A stretch of 64,000 nucleotides of DNA. It comes from Flavobacterium psychrophilum. GTDB lineage: Bacteria; Bacteroidota; Bacteroidia; Flavobacteriales; Flavobacteriaceae. Below the pieces are notes generated by a model. It was not told the DNA's origin and made no database searches. It saw nothing but the letters and a program-made list of their open reading frames with translations. The stretch lies in NCBI GenBank assembly GCA_001708385.1, contig CP012388.1, forward strand, positions 1,860,001 through 1,924,000. The letters are read 5' to 3'. The translations under genes and the position numbers were made by a program. This document shows, piece by piece, positions 26,648 through 34,578 of this stretch; positions within the stretch are counted from its first letter, which is position 1, and each line of letters starts with the position of its first letter.

Positions 26648-27898
26648 TTATAATGCTGATTTTTTAAATATAGATGTTGCGGTATGCCCGCCAAAGCCAA
26701 ACGTGTTGTTAAGAGCGTAGTTGATTATGCGCTTCTCTGGAGTATTCTTAACCAAATGCAGTCCCTGTGGAATATTCGGGTCCGGATTTTCAAGGTTTAC
26801 AGTTGGCGGAACAACATCATATTTAACCGCCAGCACACTAATGATGCTTTCTATAGCACCCGCTGCGCCGAGAAGATGCCCGGTCATAGATTTTGTAGCA
26901 CTAATGGCCACATCCTGCCCACCAAAAACCGAGTGTATCGCATTGAGCTCGCTTAGGTCGCCAACAGGTGTAGAAGTAGCATGCGCATTAATATAGTCTA
27001 TAGCCTCAGGTAATAATCCTGCATCTGCCAGGGCTTTCTGCATACCTAGGGCAGCACCCAGACCATCGGCAGGTGTACCGGTAAGATGGTAGGCATCGGC
27101 AGCCATGCCACCGCCTACAATCTCTGCATAAATGTTTGCGCCTCTTGCTACGGCATAGTCCCAGTCTTCCAGTATCAGTGCGCCGGCACCTTCGCCTGCC
27201 ACAAAACCATCCCTGTCGGCATCAAAAGGGCGGGATGCTGTTTGCGGACTGTCATTTCTTTTTGACAATGCCTGCGAAGCATTAAATCCTCCTATCGAAG
27301 CAGGTGTTAATGCCGCCTCGCTACCTCCGGCAATCATAATTATTGCTTTACCAAGACGTATCGTATCAAAAGCGGAAATAATAGCCGTATTGGAAGATGC
27401 ACATGCCGATACTGTCGCATAGTTTGGCCCATGCAACCCGTAACGTATAGACAATACACCAGCAGCTATATCCACTATCATTTTAGGAATAAAGAACGGG
27501 TTGAAACGTGGTGTGCCATCGCCTGAATAAAATTCTTTCAGCTGTTCTTCAAATGTACCGATGCCTCCGTTGCCCGATGCCCATATTACGCCAACATCAA
27601 AACGTTCCGTTTGTGGCATAGTTGCAAAATCGAGCCCTGCATCTTTTATGGCTTCATCGGCAGCAGCAATGGCGTACTGGGTAAAGACATCGTATTTTCT
27701 AATCTCTTTTCTTTCAATATAATCTTCAGCATTAAAGCCTTTTACCTCGTGGGCAAAATGAGTTTTAAATTTAGAGCTGTCAAATTTGGTTATAGGCCCT
27801 GCACCGCTTTTTCCGGCAAGTATATTTGCCCAGAATTCGGCTACTGTATTGCCCAGTGGCGTTATCGCCCCAAGCCCTGTTATTGCTACTCGTTTCAT
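26648..27898 (-). CDS. fabF: Beta-ketoacyl-ACP synthase II
   Basis: 416 aa condensing enzyme. Catalytic Cys in VSACASSNTAI, and the two His in NAHATSTPVGD and KSMTGHLLGAAG; the Lys of the last motif is present. Full length and intact. Being in a TetR-controlled operon with a hotdog thioesterase and an SDR, and not with acpP or fabG/fabD, it is probably a second, specialised or inducible synthase; a main fabF would be expected elsewhere. Starts 2 bases after the thioesterase stop. Confidence 0.94.
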   Translation of the reverse strand: MKRVAITGLGAITPLGNTVAEFWANILAGKSGAGPITKFDSSKFKTHFAHEVKGFNAEDYIERKEIRKYDVFTQYAIAAADEAIKDAGLDFATMPQTERFDVGVIWASGNGGIGTFEEQLKEFYSGDGTPRFNPFFIPKMIVDIAAGVLSIRYGLHGPNYATVSACASSNTAIISAFDTIRLGKAIIMIAGGSEAALTPASIGGFNASQALSKRNDSPQTASRPFDADRDGFVAGEGAGALILEDWDYAVARGANIYAEIVGGGMAADAYHLTGTPADGLGAALGMQKALADAGLLPEAIDYINAHATSTPVGDLSELNAIHSVFGGQDVAISATKSMTGHLLGAAGAIESIISVLAVKYDVVPPTVNLENPDPNIPQGLHLVKNTPEKRIINYALNNTFGFGGHTATSIFKKSAL

Positions 27899-27900
27899 TT

Positions 27901-28338
27901 TTATTTCTTTATCTCTGTTTTAAGCAGGTTGGTATACCCTTTGGCAATTAATTTTGAGCGGTCGGCATTCCAAACCTCGCATTGGGCATTAACAATCTGG
28001 CTGCCTTTTTTAATGATGGAAGTCTGCGCCAGTATAATATCGCCCTCACGTGCTGCCGATAAATAATCGACCACCAGGTTAACCGATACATAGAAATACG
28101 GCTCACCATAGGATATAAGCGTAGCACCAATGGCATCGTCTATAATGGCCGCGGTAATGCCGCCATGCAATGTGCCGAACGGGTTGGTCATTTCTTTGCG
28201 GATAGTGTGCTGAAATGTCAGGCTACCGTCTTCTACCGCCAGTATAACAGGCTTTAGCCACGCCATAAAGGGTGAGGGCGAGTCGGTAATTTCTTTGCCT
28301 ATGTGGCTTTTTAAGTATTCTGCTGCTTTAGAAAACAT
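27901..28338 (-). CDS. PaaI-type hotdog thioesterase
   Basis: 145 aa, single hotdog domain. The family motif is NPFGTLHGGITAAIIDDAIGA (central helix with Asp) followed by the strand YFYVSVNLVVDYLSAAREGD. These enzymes hydrolyse acyl-CoA thioesters. First gene of the operon; two TetR-type palindromes lie in the 154 bp between it and the tetR stop. Confidence 0.9.
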   Translation of the reverse strand: MFSKAAEYLKSHIGKEITDSPSPFMAWLKPVILAVEDGSLTFQHTIRKEMTNPFGTLHGGITAAIIDDAIGATLISYGEPYFYVSVNLVVDYLSAAREGDIILAQTSIIKKGSQIVNAQCEVWNADRSKLIAKGYTNLLKTEIKK

Positions 28339-28354
28339 AATTTTATATTTATTT

Positions 28355-28370
28355 TATACCGATCGGTATA
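28355..28370. promoter_or_regulatory. TetR-type operator, copy 1
   Basis: Perfect 16-bp palindrome TATACCGATCGGTATA, 17 bases before the thioesterase start codon. Its core equals copies at 28456 and 29112. Confidence 0.9.
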
Positions 28371-28455
28371 TTTTTGTTAAAAAAATATTCTTTGCGCCTC
28401 CTTTAAAATTCCTTTTTTCCGCTACGCATCATAAAAAATAATACTCGTTATACAG

Positions 28456-28475
28456 AATATACCGATCGGTATATT
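28456..28475. promoter_or_regulatory. TetR-type operator, copy 2
   Basis: Perfect 20-bp palindrome AATATACCGATCGGTATATT, 101 bases upstream of copy 1 on the operon's promoter side. Confidence 0.9.
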
Positions 28476-28491
28476 TTATCTCAAAAAAAAA

Positions 28492-29085
28492 TCACACCGT
28501 GATCTCCTTTATCATTTTTTCTCCCTGTTTAACGGCAGCTTTAATACCGTGCATTTTCCCGGTAACCTTAGCCAGCATAATACCGCCTTCTATAAGGGCA
28601 ATAAAAGCTCCGGCAAAATCTTTACCATTAGTACCCTGCTGTATCTGTCCAGCATCGATACCGTCTTTGATGATCGTCTCAATTTTAGCGTACCAGTTTT
28701 CAATCGCATTTACAGCCTTCGCCCTTAGTTCTCCATGAGTATCATCTGCTTCTATAGCAGTGTTAAGCACAGGGCATCCGCCATGCAGCATTGGCATGTT
28801 TACAAAATCTGAAAATACCGAAAGGTATACTTTAAGTTTATCTATACTGTGCGGCTTTAAAGCCATCTTTGTTCTTATCACACCCGATATTGCACTATAG
28901 TTATAATCGAAAGCTGCCAGGGCAACCTCATCTTTATTTTCAAAATTACCATAAATGCTTCCTTTAGTAAGGCCTGTAACCTCAACAATATCATTCATAG
29001 ACGTCCCGGCAAAACCCTTACGGTTAAATACGGGTGCTGTTTTCTCTATAATGTATTGTTTGGTTTTTTCGGCTTTCGTCATCAT
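28492..29085 (-). CDS. TetR/AcrR-family repressor
   Basis: 197 aa from ATG 29085 (the next ATG, 29082, is equally good). N-terminal HTH: TAPVFNRKGFAGTSMNDIVEVTGLTKGSIYGNFENKDEVALAA. The ligand domain is helical and includes MPMLHGGCPVLNTAIEADD, the pattern of the TetR_C group often tied to fatty-acid or xenobiotic ligands. Palindromes of identical core stand before this gene and before the thioesterase gene, so it likely represses itself and the fabF operon. Confidence 0.93.
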   Translation of the reverse strand: MMTKAEKTKQYIIEKTAPVFNRKGFAGTSMNDIVEVTGLTKGSIYGNFENKDEVALAAFDYNYSAISGVIRTKMALKPHSIDKLKVYLSVFSDFVNMPMLHGGCPVLNTAIEADDTHGELRAKAVNAIENWYAKIETIIKDGIDAGQIQQGTNGKDFAGAFIALIEGGIMLAKVTGKMHGIKAAVKQGEKMIKEITV

Positions 29086-29106
29086 GGCATTATCACTTTT
29101 TATACT

Positions 29107-29131
29107 ACAAAAATATACCAATCGGTATATT
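29107..29131 (-). promoter_or_regulatory. tetR promoter -7 box overlapping TetR-type operator, copy 3
   Basis: Operator 29112-29131, AATATACCAATCGGTATATT, has one mismatch from perfect symmetry. On the minus strand the -7 box TATTTTTG occupies 29114-29107, so bound protein would cover it. The tetR start is 22 bases downstream. Confidence 0.8.
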
Positions 29132-29264
29132 CCAACAAATAAAACTCGATTTATTTTTTCTATGGTGCAATAGACGATTAATTGCTAATCTTAACCTAAT
29201 AAATTTCTCTTTCAAATGAAATTTAGGTAAATTTACGTAGATATAAACCTAAAAAACGACAATT

Positions 29265-29582
29265 ATGCAGATCCAGTTTAGTATAGATTGTGCCGATGAA
29301 GGCCACGAAAGAATTGAAAACTATTTTACAACAGTAATAAACGATAACCTAAAAAGATACGACGATAAAATAACGGGCATTACAGTACACCTTGCCGATG
29401 AGAACGGAGCTAAAACCGGCCCGGACGACAAACGCTGTACTATGGAGGCCCACGCACAGGGACTTAAACCCCTTGCTGTAACCAATCACGCTGATACGGT
29501 AGAGAAAGCCATTAAAGGCGCTATCGACAAACTTAAAAATGCACTGGAGCACAGCTATGGCAAACTTCAGAAAAGCCATTAA
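29265..29582 (+). CDS. HPF/RaiA-like ribosome-associated protein
   Basis: 105 aa, size of short hibernation factors. The fold pattern is that of HPF/YfiA: a strand MQIQFSIDCADEGHERIENYF, then IINDNLKRYDDKITGITVHLADENG, and KAIKGAIDKLKNALEH. The family binds the decoding centre of idle ribosomes. Some members in Bacteroidetes are annotated as HPF/RaiA family without proof. Single gene with its own terminator. Confidence 0.85.
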   Translation: MQIQFSIDCADEGHERIENYFTTVINDNLKRYDDKITGITVHLADENGAKTGPDDKRCTMEAHAQGLKPLAVTNHADTVEKAIKGAIDKLKNALEHSYGKLQKSH

Positions 29583-29604
29583 AAACAAAAGACTTTTTAT
29601 ATAC

Positions 29605-29641
29605 AAAAGCCCTGCGGTACGTACCACAGGGCTTTTGCTTT
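29605..29641 (+). terminator. Terminator of the HPF-like gene
   Basis: Long near-perfect stem AAAAGCCCTG-c-GGTA / TACC-a-CAGGGCTTTT followed by a second T-run. Confidence 0.9.
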
Positions 29642-29646
29642 TTTAG

Positions 29647-29654
29647 TATGTTTG
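29647..29654 (+). promoter_or_regulatory. Probable promoter -7 box of the AlkD-like gene
   Basis: TATGTTTG matches TAnnTTTG, 19 bases before ATG 29674. Confidence 0.55.
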
Positions 29655-29673
29655 TAGCACCAAATCATTATTT

Positions 29674-30774
29674 ATGAGTGCTCTTAAAAACTTATATTCT
29701 CTTGCTTTTTATGATAGATTATCTGCAGTGCTTGCTATGTCACTGACCGGTTTTGACAAGGCAAAATTTATCGGTCTTATCAATTCAGACGGATTTGAGG
29801 ATAAGGAGCTGAAAGCACGCATGCGGCATACTGCCGTAGTATTGCATCAGTTTATGCCACAGGATTTCGGCAAAGCAGTTACAGCGTTGCAGGTAATCAT
29901 AGGGAATTTAAGGGAAGATAATTTTGGGGAAGACAGCCTTGCATGCATGTTCCTGCCCGATTATATAGAAGTGTATGGACTTGATCATTACGACGATGCC
30001 ATAAAAGCTTTAGAATATGTTACACAGTTTACCAGCTGCGAATTTGCCGTTCGCCCGTTCCTGCTGAAGTATGAGGACAAAATGCTGGAACAGATGCTGG
30101 CCTGGTCGCTTCATAATAATTATAAGGTACGCCGTTTTGCCAGTGAAGGTGCACGTCCGCGTTTGCCCTGGGCTATGGCAATTCCGTCACTTAAAAAAGA
30201 TCCGTCGCGTTTACTGCCCATACTGGAAAACCTAAAAAATGACCCGTCTGATTTTGTGCGCCGAAGTGTTGCCAACAACATTAACGACATTGCCAAAGAC
30301 CATCCTGATGTGGTTGTAGCTATCGCAAAAAAATGGAAAGGAGCAGGCAAAGAAACCGATGCTATTGTTAAACATGGCAGCCGTACTTTGCTAAAGCAGG
30401 GACATACAGAAATACTGAAGCTTTTCGGGCTTGATGCTGCTGCCATTGTATTTTCCGGTTTTGAAGTATTTACGCCAACGGTAAAAATGGGCGACAGCGT
30501 AGAATTTACTTTCGCTATACAAAACACTTCAGTTGAACCGCAAACCGTTCGTTTGGAATATGGCTTGTACTACATGAAAGCCAAAGGGCACCTTGCTAAA
30601 AAGGTTTTTAAAATAAGTGAGCGAATTTACCAACCCGCAGAAAAGGCGGTGATTGTTAGAAAGCAATCATTCAGGGCCATCACCACAAGGGTTTTTCATG
30701 CCGGAGAACATAAGGTTTCCATCATTATTAACGGTGAAGAAAAAGCCCCTCTACTGGCTTTTGAACTTATTTAG
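29674..30774 (+). CDS. DNA alkylation repair (AlkD-like) HEAT-repeat protein
   Basis: 366 aa. Residues up to about 235 are stacked alpha-hairpins (RRFASEGARPRLPWAMAIPSLKKDP, DPSDFVRRSVANNINDIAKDHPDVVV, TDAIVKHGSRTLLKQGH) typical of AlkD-related alkyl-purine glycosylases. The C-terminal ~110 residues are beta-rich (FEVFTPTVKMGDSVEFTFAIQNTS...) and are not part of plain AlkD. Glycosylase activity is inferred from family only. Its stop overlaps the end of the convergent outer-membrane gene by 8 bases. Confidence 0.85.
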   Translation: MSALKNLYSLAFYDRLSAVLAMSLTGFDKAKFIGLINSDGFEDKELKARMRHTAVVLHQFMPQDFGKAVTALQVIIGNLREDNFGEDSLACMFLPDYIEVYGLDHYDDAIKALEYVTQFTSCEFAVRPFLLKYEDKMLEQMLAWSLHNNYKVRRFASEGARPRLPWAMAIPSLKKDPSRLLPILENLKNDPSDFVRRSVANNINDIAKDHPDVVVAIAKKWKGAGKETDAIVKHGSRTLLKQGHTEILKLFGLDAAAIVFSGFEVFTPTVKMGDSVEFTFAIQNTSVEPQTVRLEYGLYYMKAKGHLAKKVFKISERIYQPAEKAVIVRKQSFRAITTRVFHAGEHKVSIIINGEEKAPLLAFELI

Positions 30775-31768
30775 CTTTATTGCCCCTTTTTGTAAACGGA
30801 TTGTAGGAGAAGCCAAGGCTAAAATAGCCTGTACCGTTTTGCGTTGTAGAGAAAATATAATCGTTGGTATTCTCTCCCCTTTCGGTAATCCTTGAGTTAA
30901 ATACATTGGCAAGACCAACTTTAAAGGTACCAATAAGCCCGTCGCCAAACCAATGCTCGTACGTAGCTCCCGATCGTGTTTCAAGCTGGCGGTAGTCATA
31001 CACTTTCGCGAAGCCGGGTTGCGATGTATTTAGATAAAACCCATCGGCAATGAGCTCTGTACCTAGCGATAACCTGCCATTAGCAAACACATCGTGTTTA
31101 ATAAAAATGCGCTGCGGTAGTATGATATCTACAATCCAACCTGAATTAAATTTATGCTCTAACGTAAAAACAGGCGCGGCCGGAACCGGAGACGCTGGAT
31201 CAATAAGGATAATCAATCCCGTTGCAATCTTGGTTTTTGCATTGGCTTTAAGTACAATAGTACCTCCTACAAAACCTTTTATACGCTGGGCGGCACGCTC
31301 ATCTCCATCTGCAATAAAGCTCGCATTATAAATAAACGGTTTACCAAACAACTTCGAAAAATACGTAAAGCTCAATGCCGCTGAAAGGTAATGGAACTCC
31401 TGTTTCTTATCGAAAAAAGGCTGCGCTATGCCTTCAGGATTTTTAACGCCTTCAATATCTGCAAATTCATATTTGTAGGCCGCAGAGGCTGTAATATTCC
31501 ACTTGGGTTTCATTATTACAGGTACGTTAGCCGCAATATTCAGCTTACCCTGGCTTTTGATACGCCCATCGATAAAGTTTTCATCAAACAATTTGCTGTC
31601 AAAATCTTTGGGCAGGTATTGCACATACTTTACATCGAACACCCTTGCAAACGGAAATTTATCGGCTATGGCCGACTGGAACTTCTGCTTACCGGTTGGC
31701 TCCGTCTCCTGAGCACTTACATTTAGGCATAGCAATGCCGATGAAAATAAAAACAGCGTTTTTTTCAT
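30767..31768 (-). CDS. DUF6268-type outer-membrane protein
   Basis: 333 aa from ATG 31768, which opens a proper signal peptide (MKKTLFLFSSALLCLNVSAQ); an ATG eight codons earlier is less likely. Beta-barrel strands throughout (WNITASAAYKYEF, FHYLSAALSFTYF, TGYFSLGFSYNPF). The pattern resembles the DUF6268 outer-membrane beta-barrel group. No enzymatic residues recognised. Lies just before the LytTR regulator gene, separated by 56 bases, so it may be its own unit. Confidence 0.7.
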   Translation of the reverse strand: MKKTLFLFSSALLCLNVSAQETEPTGKQKFQSAIADKFPFARVFDVKYVQYLPKDFDSKLFDENFIDGRIKSQGKLNIAANVPVIMKPKWNITASAAYKYEFADIEGVKNPEGIAQPFFDKKQEFHYLSAALSFTYFSKLFGKPFIYNASFIADGDERAAQRIKGFVGGTIVLKANAKTKIATGLIILIDPASPVPAAPVFTLEHKFNSGWIVDIILPQRIFIKHDVFANGRLSLGTELIADGFYLNTSQPGFAKVYDYRQLETRSGATYEHWFGDGLIGTFKVGLANVFNSRITERGENTNDYIFSTTQNGTGYFSLGFSYNPFTKRGNKAK

Positions 31769-31824
31769 GGTTGATTTTTGATTTGGTCCCAATTAAGGGT
31801 ATTTGATTATTGATGACTGAACTC

Positions 31825-32544
31825 CTAAAATTTATCCGACAGGTTTTTTCCTAAATAAAGTTCAAGGAAATCTTTTCTAAACACATCGCCTATAGGCACT
31901 TCTGTATTCTTTATGTATATGGTATGATTATCAAATGAGTCGATGTGGTTTATATTCACCAGGTACGATTTACTTACCCGTGCAAACATTGCAGGGTTAA
32001 GGTGGCTGTGAATAGTTTTAAGGTTCATTGCTGTAATTACCTTATTGTCTTCAATATAAATAACAACATAATCTTTAAGTCCTTCTACATATAATATGTC
32101 TTTAAATAATATCTTATGAAAGCGCCTTTCTGATTTTATAAGCATAAACTCGGCATCAATGCTTTCCATAGAAGCGTTTTGCCCGCTTAAAAGGTTTTTA
32201 TACACCACAGCCTTTTGTACCGATTTTACCAGGCGCTCCTTATTTACCGGCTTAACCAGATAATCTATAGCTTCTACTTCATAGCTTTGCAATGCATACT
32301 GCGAATAGGCCGTTGTAAATATTACCAGAGTTTCCCTCGGAATAGTCGCTGCAAATTCCAGCCCCGTTATGCCCGGCATTTGTATGTCAAGGAATATAAG
32401 GTCAACCGGGTTATCCTTCATAAACTCGCGTGCCTTTTTTACCCCGTTAAAACTTCCTATGACGGTAACATCGGGTATATCCTGCAATTGCAACAGCATA
32501 CCTTCGCGTGCCAGTGGCTCATCATCTACAATTATACAATTCAC
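31825..32544 (-). CDS. LytTR-type response regulator
   Basis: 239 aa. Receiver domain with acidic pocket D7-D8, phospho-acceptor D53 in LIFLDIQMPG, Thr in FTTAY and Lys in YLVKPV. The C-terminal LytTR DNA-binding domain has KSERRFHKILFKDILYVEGLKDYVVIY and FARVSKSYLVNINHID. The start overlaps the upstream kinase stop by 4 bases, so the two are co-translated. LytTR proteins usually bind two direct repeats spaced two helical turns; such pairs stand upstream of the kinase gene. Confidence 0.96.
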   Translation of the reverse strand: MNCIIVDDEPLAREGMLLQLQDIPDVTVIGSFNGVKKAREFMKDNPVDLIFLDIQMPGITGLEFAATIPRETLVIFTTAYSQYALQSYEVEAIDYLVKPVNKERLVKSVQKAVVYKNLLSGQNASMESIDAEFMLIKSERRFHKILFKDILYVEGLKDYVVIYIEDNKVITAMNLKTIHSHLNPAMFARVSKSYLVNINHIDSFDNHTIYIKNTEVPIGDVFRKDFLELYLGKNLSDKF

Positions 32545-33608
32545 AGCGGTAATGTTAGGTTAACTTCATATTCGTACTGGGTATCTTTTATATTGCAAAC
32601 AAAGCTATTGCCATATAAAAGTTCAAGCCTCCGGTTAATGTTTATCAGCCCCAGGCCTCCGCTTCCGCTAAATTCTATCGGCTCTTTGGCTTTACTGTTT
32701 ATACATTTAAAATGTAGGCTGTTATTCGTAATGGTAAAACCGGCATGAACGTATGACGGATTATCCAGGTCTATACTATACTTAATAGCATTTTCTATAA
32801 ACACAATAAACAGGCTGGGCGGCAGGCTTATCGATTTAAATTCGTCTTTATTATACGCCTGGTCGTTTACTGTAAGCCGAAACGTAAAATCGTCACGCCT
32901 TATTTTTTCCAGTTCCATAAAATCATTAAGGAATTGAATTTCCGACGATAATTGTACCGATGCAGCATTGTTTTCATACAGCTGATAGCGCAAAAAGTCG
33001 GACAATTTCATGATGATCAATGATGCCTTTGCGGGGTCTTTGGTCACCAGCACATTTACATTGTTGAGCATGTTGAACAAAAAATGCGGATTGATCTGGT
33101 TCTTCAGCTCTTTCAGTTCCATTGCAAGGGTCGTCTGTTCCAGCTCTGCCATTTTTAAAATATCTTCCTGCCAGCGCTGGAAAAGCTTTATTGCTGTAGA
33201 AGAAAATACAACCATAGTAAGAATATTTGCCGCCGCAAGTATCTCTCTGAAAACGCCCATTCTCACAGATCTTGGAATGATACGGTGCGGATCGAAATAA
33301 ATAACGTGTACCTGCCTTATCATCGCAAATGTTACCGAAATAATACCCACGAGTATAAGAAGGTAATTGATATATTTACCTCTAAATAAATAGCGGGGTA
33401 TAAGCACATACATATTGAGGTATACCATGATAAGAAAATATATCATCCACATGATACGTATGTACAAATTGTACGGATCTTCAAATTCTTTAGGATCACC
33501 GCTATCAAAAAGTGTTATGCCCAGATAGACCCATATTAGTAAATGGCGATATACCCTGTACTTTTTATCTACAAGGAAATCTACAAAACCGTTTTGAGGA
33601 CAATTCAT
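32541..33608 (-). CDS. LytS-type sensor histidine kinase
   Basis: 355 aa from ATG 33608; ATG 33617 is equally possible. Four hydrophobic segments in the first ~150 residues, then a His_kinase domain with the phosphorylated His in LKNQINPHFLFNMLNN, and a C-terminal ATPase region (FIVFIENAIKYSID, GSGGLGLININRRLELLYG). No extracellular sensing domain, so the signal probably acts in the membrane. Divergent from an unknown gene at 33830 with four repeated motifs between. Confidence 0.94.
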   Translation of the reverse strand: MNCPQNGFVDFLVDKKYRVYRHLLIWVYLGITLFDSGDPKEFEDPYNLYIRIMWMIYFLIMVYLNMYVLIPRYLFRGKYINYLLILVGIISVTFAMIRQVHVIYFDPHRIIPRSVRMGVFREILAAANILTMVVFSSTAIKLFQRWQEDILKMAELEQTTLAMELKELKNQINPHFLFNMLNNVNVLVTKDPAKASLIIMKLSDFLRYQLYENNAASVQLSSEIQFLNDFMELEKIRRDDFTFRLTVNDQAYNKDEFKSISLPPSLFIVFIENAIKYSIDLDNPSYVHAGFTITNNSLHFKCINSKAKEPIEFSGSGGLGLININRRLELLYGNSFVCNIKDTQYEYEVNLTLPL

Positions 33609-33676
33609 GGCAACCATTTACAACTCTCATTTTTATGCATTGCGAAATACGGTATAAACAATCTATAATGAAACTT

Positions 33677-33712
33677 ATTTATACCAAACCCTGTTTATTT
33701 TATACAAAGCCC
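33677..33712. promoter_or_regulatory. LytTR-type direct-repeat pair facing the kinase operon
   Basis: Two copies of a motif: TTTATACCAAACCC (from 33678) and TTTTATACAAAGCCC (33698-33712). The TATAC cores start at 33680 and 33701, exactly 21 bases apart. Read toward the kinase gene they are GGGTTTGGTATAAA-like. Confidence 0.7.
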
Positions 33713-33742
33713 TAATTCATTAAAAATACATATTCAATAAAT

Positions 33743-33778
33743 GCCTTTAGTATAAAATAGTATGGCTTTGGTATAAAA
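33743..33778. promoter_or_regulatory. LytTR-type direct-repeat pair facing the unknown gene
   Basis: Reverse copies of the same motif: GCCTTTAGTATAAAA (33743-33757) and GGCTTTGGTATAAAA (33764-33778), also 21 bases apart. The second ends 5 bases before the -33 TTG of the next promoter. Confidence 0.75.
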
Positions 33779-33783
33779 ACCAA

Positions 33784-33812
33784 TTGTACATGACATCTGA
33801 AAAGTACATTTG
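33784..33812 (+). promoter_or_regulatory. Promoter of the unknown gene at 33830
   Basis: TTG at 33784-33786, an 18-base spacer, and TACATTTG at 33805-33812, a good Bacteroidetes -33/-7 pair. The ATG is 17 bases downstream. Activator-like repeats abut its upstream edge. Confidence 0.75.
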
Positions 33813-33829
33813 AGCAAACTATTGTACTT

Positions 33830-34510
33830 ATGGATGCCGTAACGATTGAAAGATGGATAAGCGTAATTGAAGATAACGATTTTATTACCGATAAAGACAA
33901 GCGCATTGAAAACCTTATTAATTTATGGAAGTTTTCAAGCTGCTGCAATTACGAAACCCAAATTACAGACGACTCTTTACTGGATACTGCTTCGCAAAAT
34001 AATATATCGGTAACCTTTACCGATATGTGCCTAAGAGCTGCGCCTAAGAGTAATTATATTCATAATATATTCAACACCATAACGCCTGTACTCGACAAAA
34101 AGCGGGATGATGCCTATTATATAGAGCTACATGAGCAGAAAAACAATTTCACTGCCAACAGGCTTTTGCAGCTTGAAGAAGAAATAATCAATGCTATACA
34201 AGGTAAACTAATCACCTACAATCAGGTTAAAAAAATAACCAAGCTAAATGCTACAGCCGGCATTTACACCAATGTTGTAGTGAAAGACTGCACCCGAAAC
34301 GACATTCACCACGCCATCGGCAAGTCGCAGGCTAATGAAACCGGAAACAAAAACTGGCTGGTACTGGTGTTGGACAGGCTTGTAAGCCAGTGCGACAGCT
34401 TTTACATAAGCGATGATATACTTCACTTGCCCTTTGAAACCGATTATGATAAAATCTTTCTGTTCGATTTCTACAAAGGCGAAGTAATCGAGCTTTCCAC
34501 AGGTTTATAA
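33830..34510 (+). CDS. Unknown soluble protein next to the LytS/LytTR system
   Basis: 226 aa, no signal peptide and no membrane span, so cytosolic. No family recognised. It has an acidic N-terminal helical part (DKDKRIENLINLWKF), a middle helix LLQLEEEIINAIQGKLITYNQVKK, and a C-terminal part that looks alpha/beta (NWLVLVLDRLV, FYISDDILHLPF, DYDKIFLFDFYKGEVIEL). Preceded by a clean promoter with LytTR-type repeats, so it is the likely target of the neighbouring two-component system. Confidence 0.7.
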   Translation: MDAVTIERWISVIEDNDFITDKDKRIENLINLWKFSSCCNYETQITDDSLLDTASQNNISVTFTDMCLRAAPKSNYIHNIFNTITPVLDKKRDDAYYIELHEQKNNFTANRLLQLEEEIINAIQGKLITYNQVKKITKLNATAGIYTNVVVKDCTRNDIHHAIGKSQANETGNKNWLVLVLDRLVSQCDSFYISDDILHLPFETDYDKIFLFDFYKGEVIELSTGL

Positions 34511-34512
34511 AA

Positions 34513-34558
34513 GGTAAAAATCCTTTAAGCATTGCTGCCTAAAGGATTTTCTTTTTAC
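34513..34558. terminator. Bidirectional terminator between convergent genes
   Basis: Nested inverted repeat: outer GGTAAAAA / TTTTTACC and inner TCCTTTA / TAAAGGA. It separates the unknown gene (stop 34510) from the sodium/sugar symporter (stop 34579). Confidence 0.85.
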
Positions 34559-34578
34559 CCAAAAATCACAAAAATATT

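Noticed and set aside
33618..33829. CRISPR-like array because of four repeated motifs
   Set aside because: Units are 15 bases, in opposite orientations and without spacers of CRISPR size; better explained as regulator binding sites.
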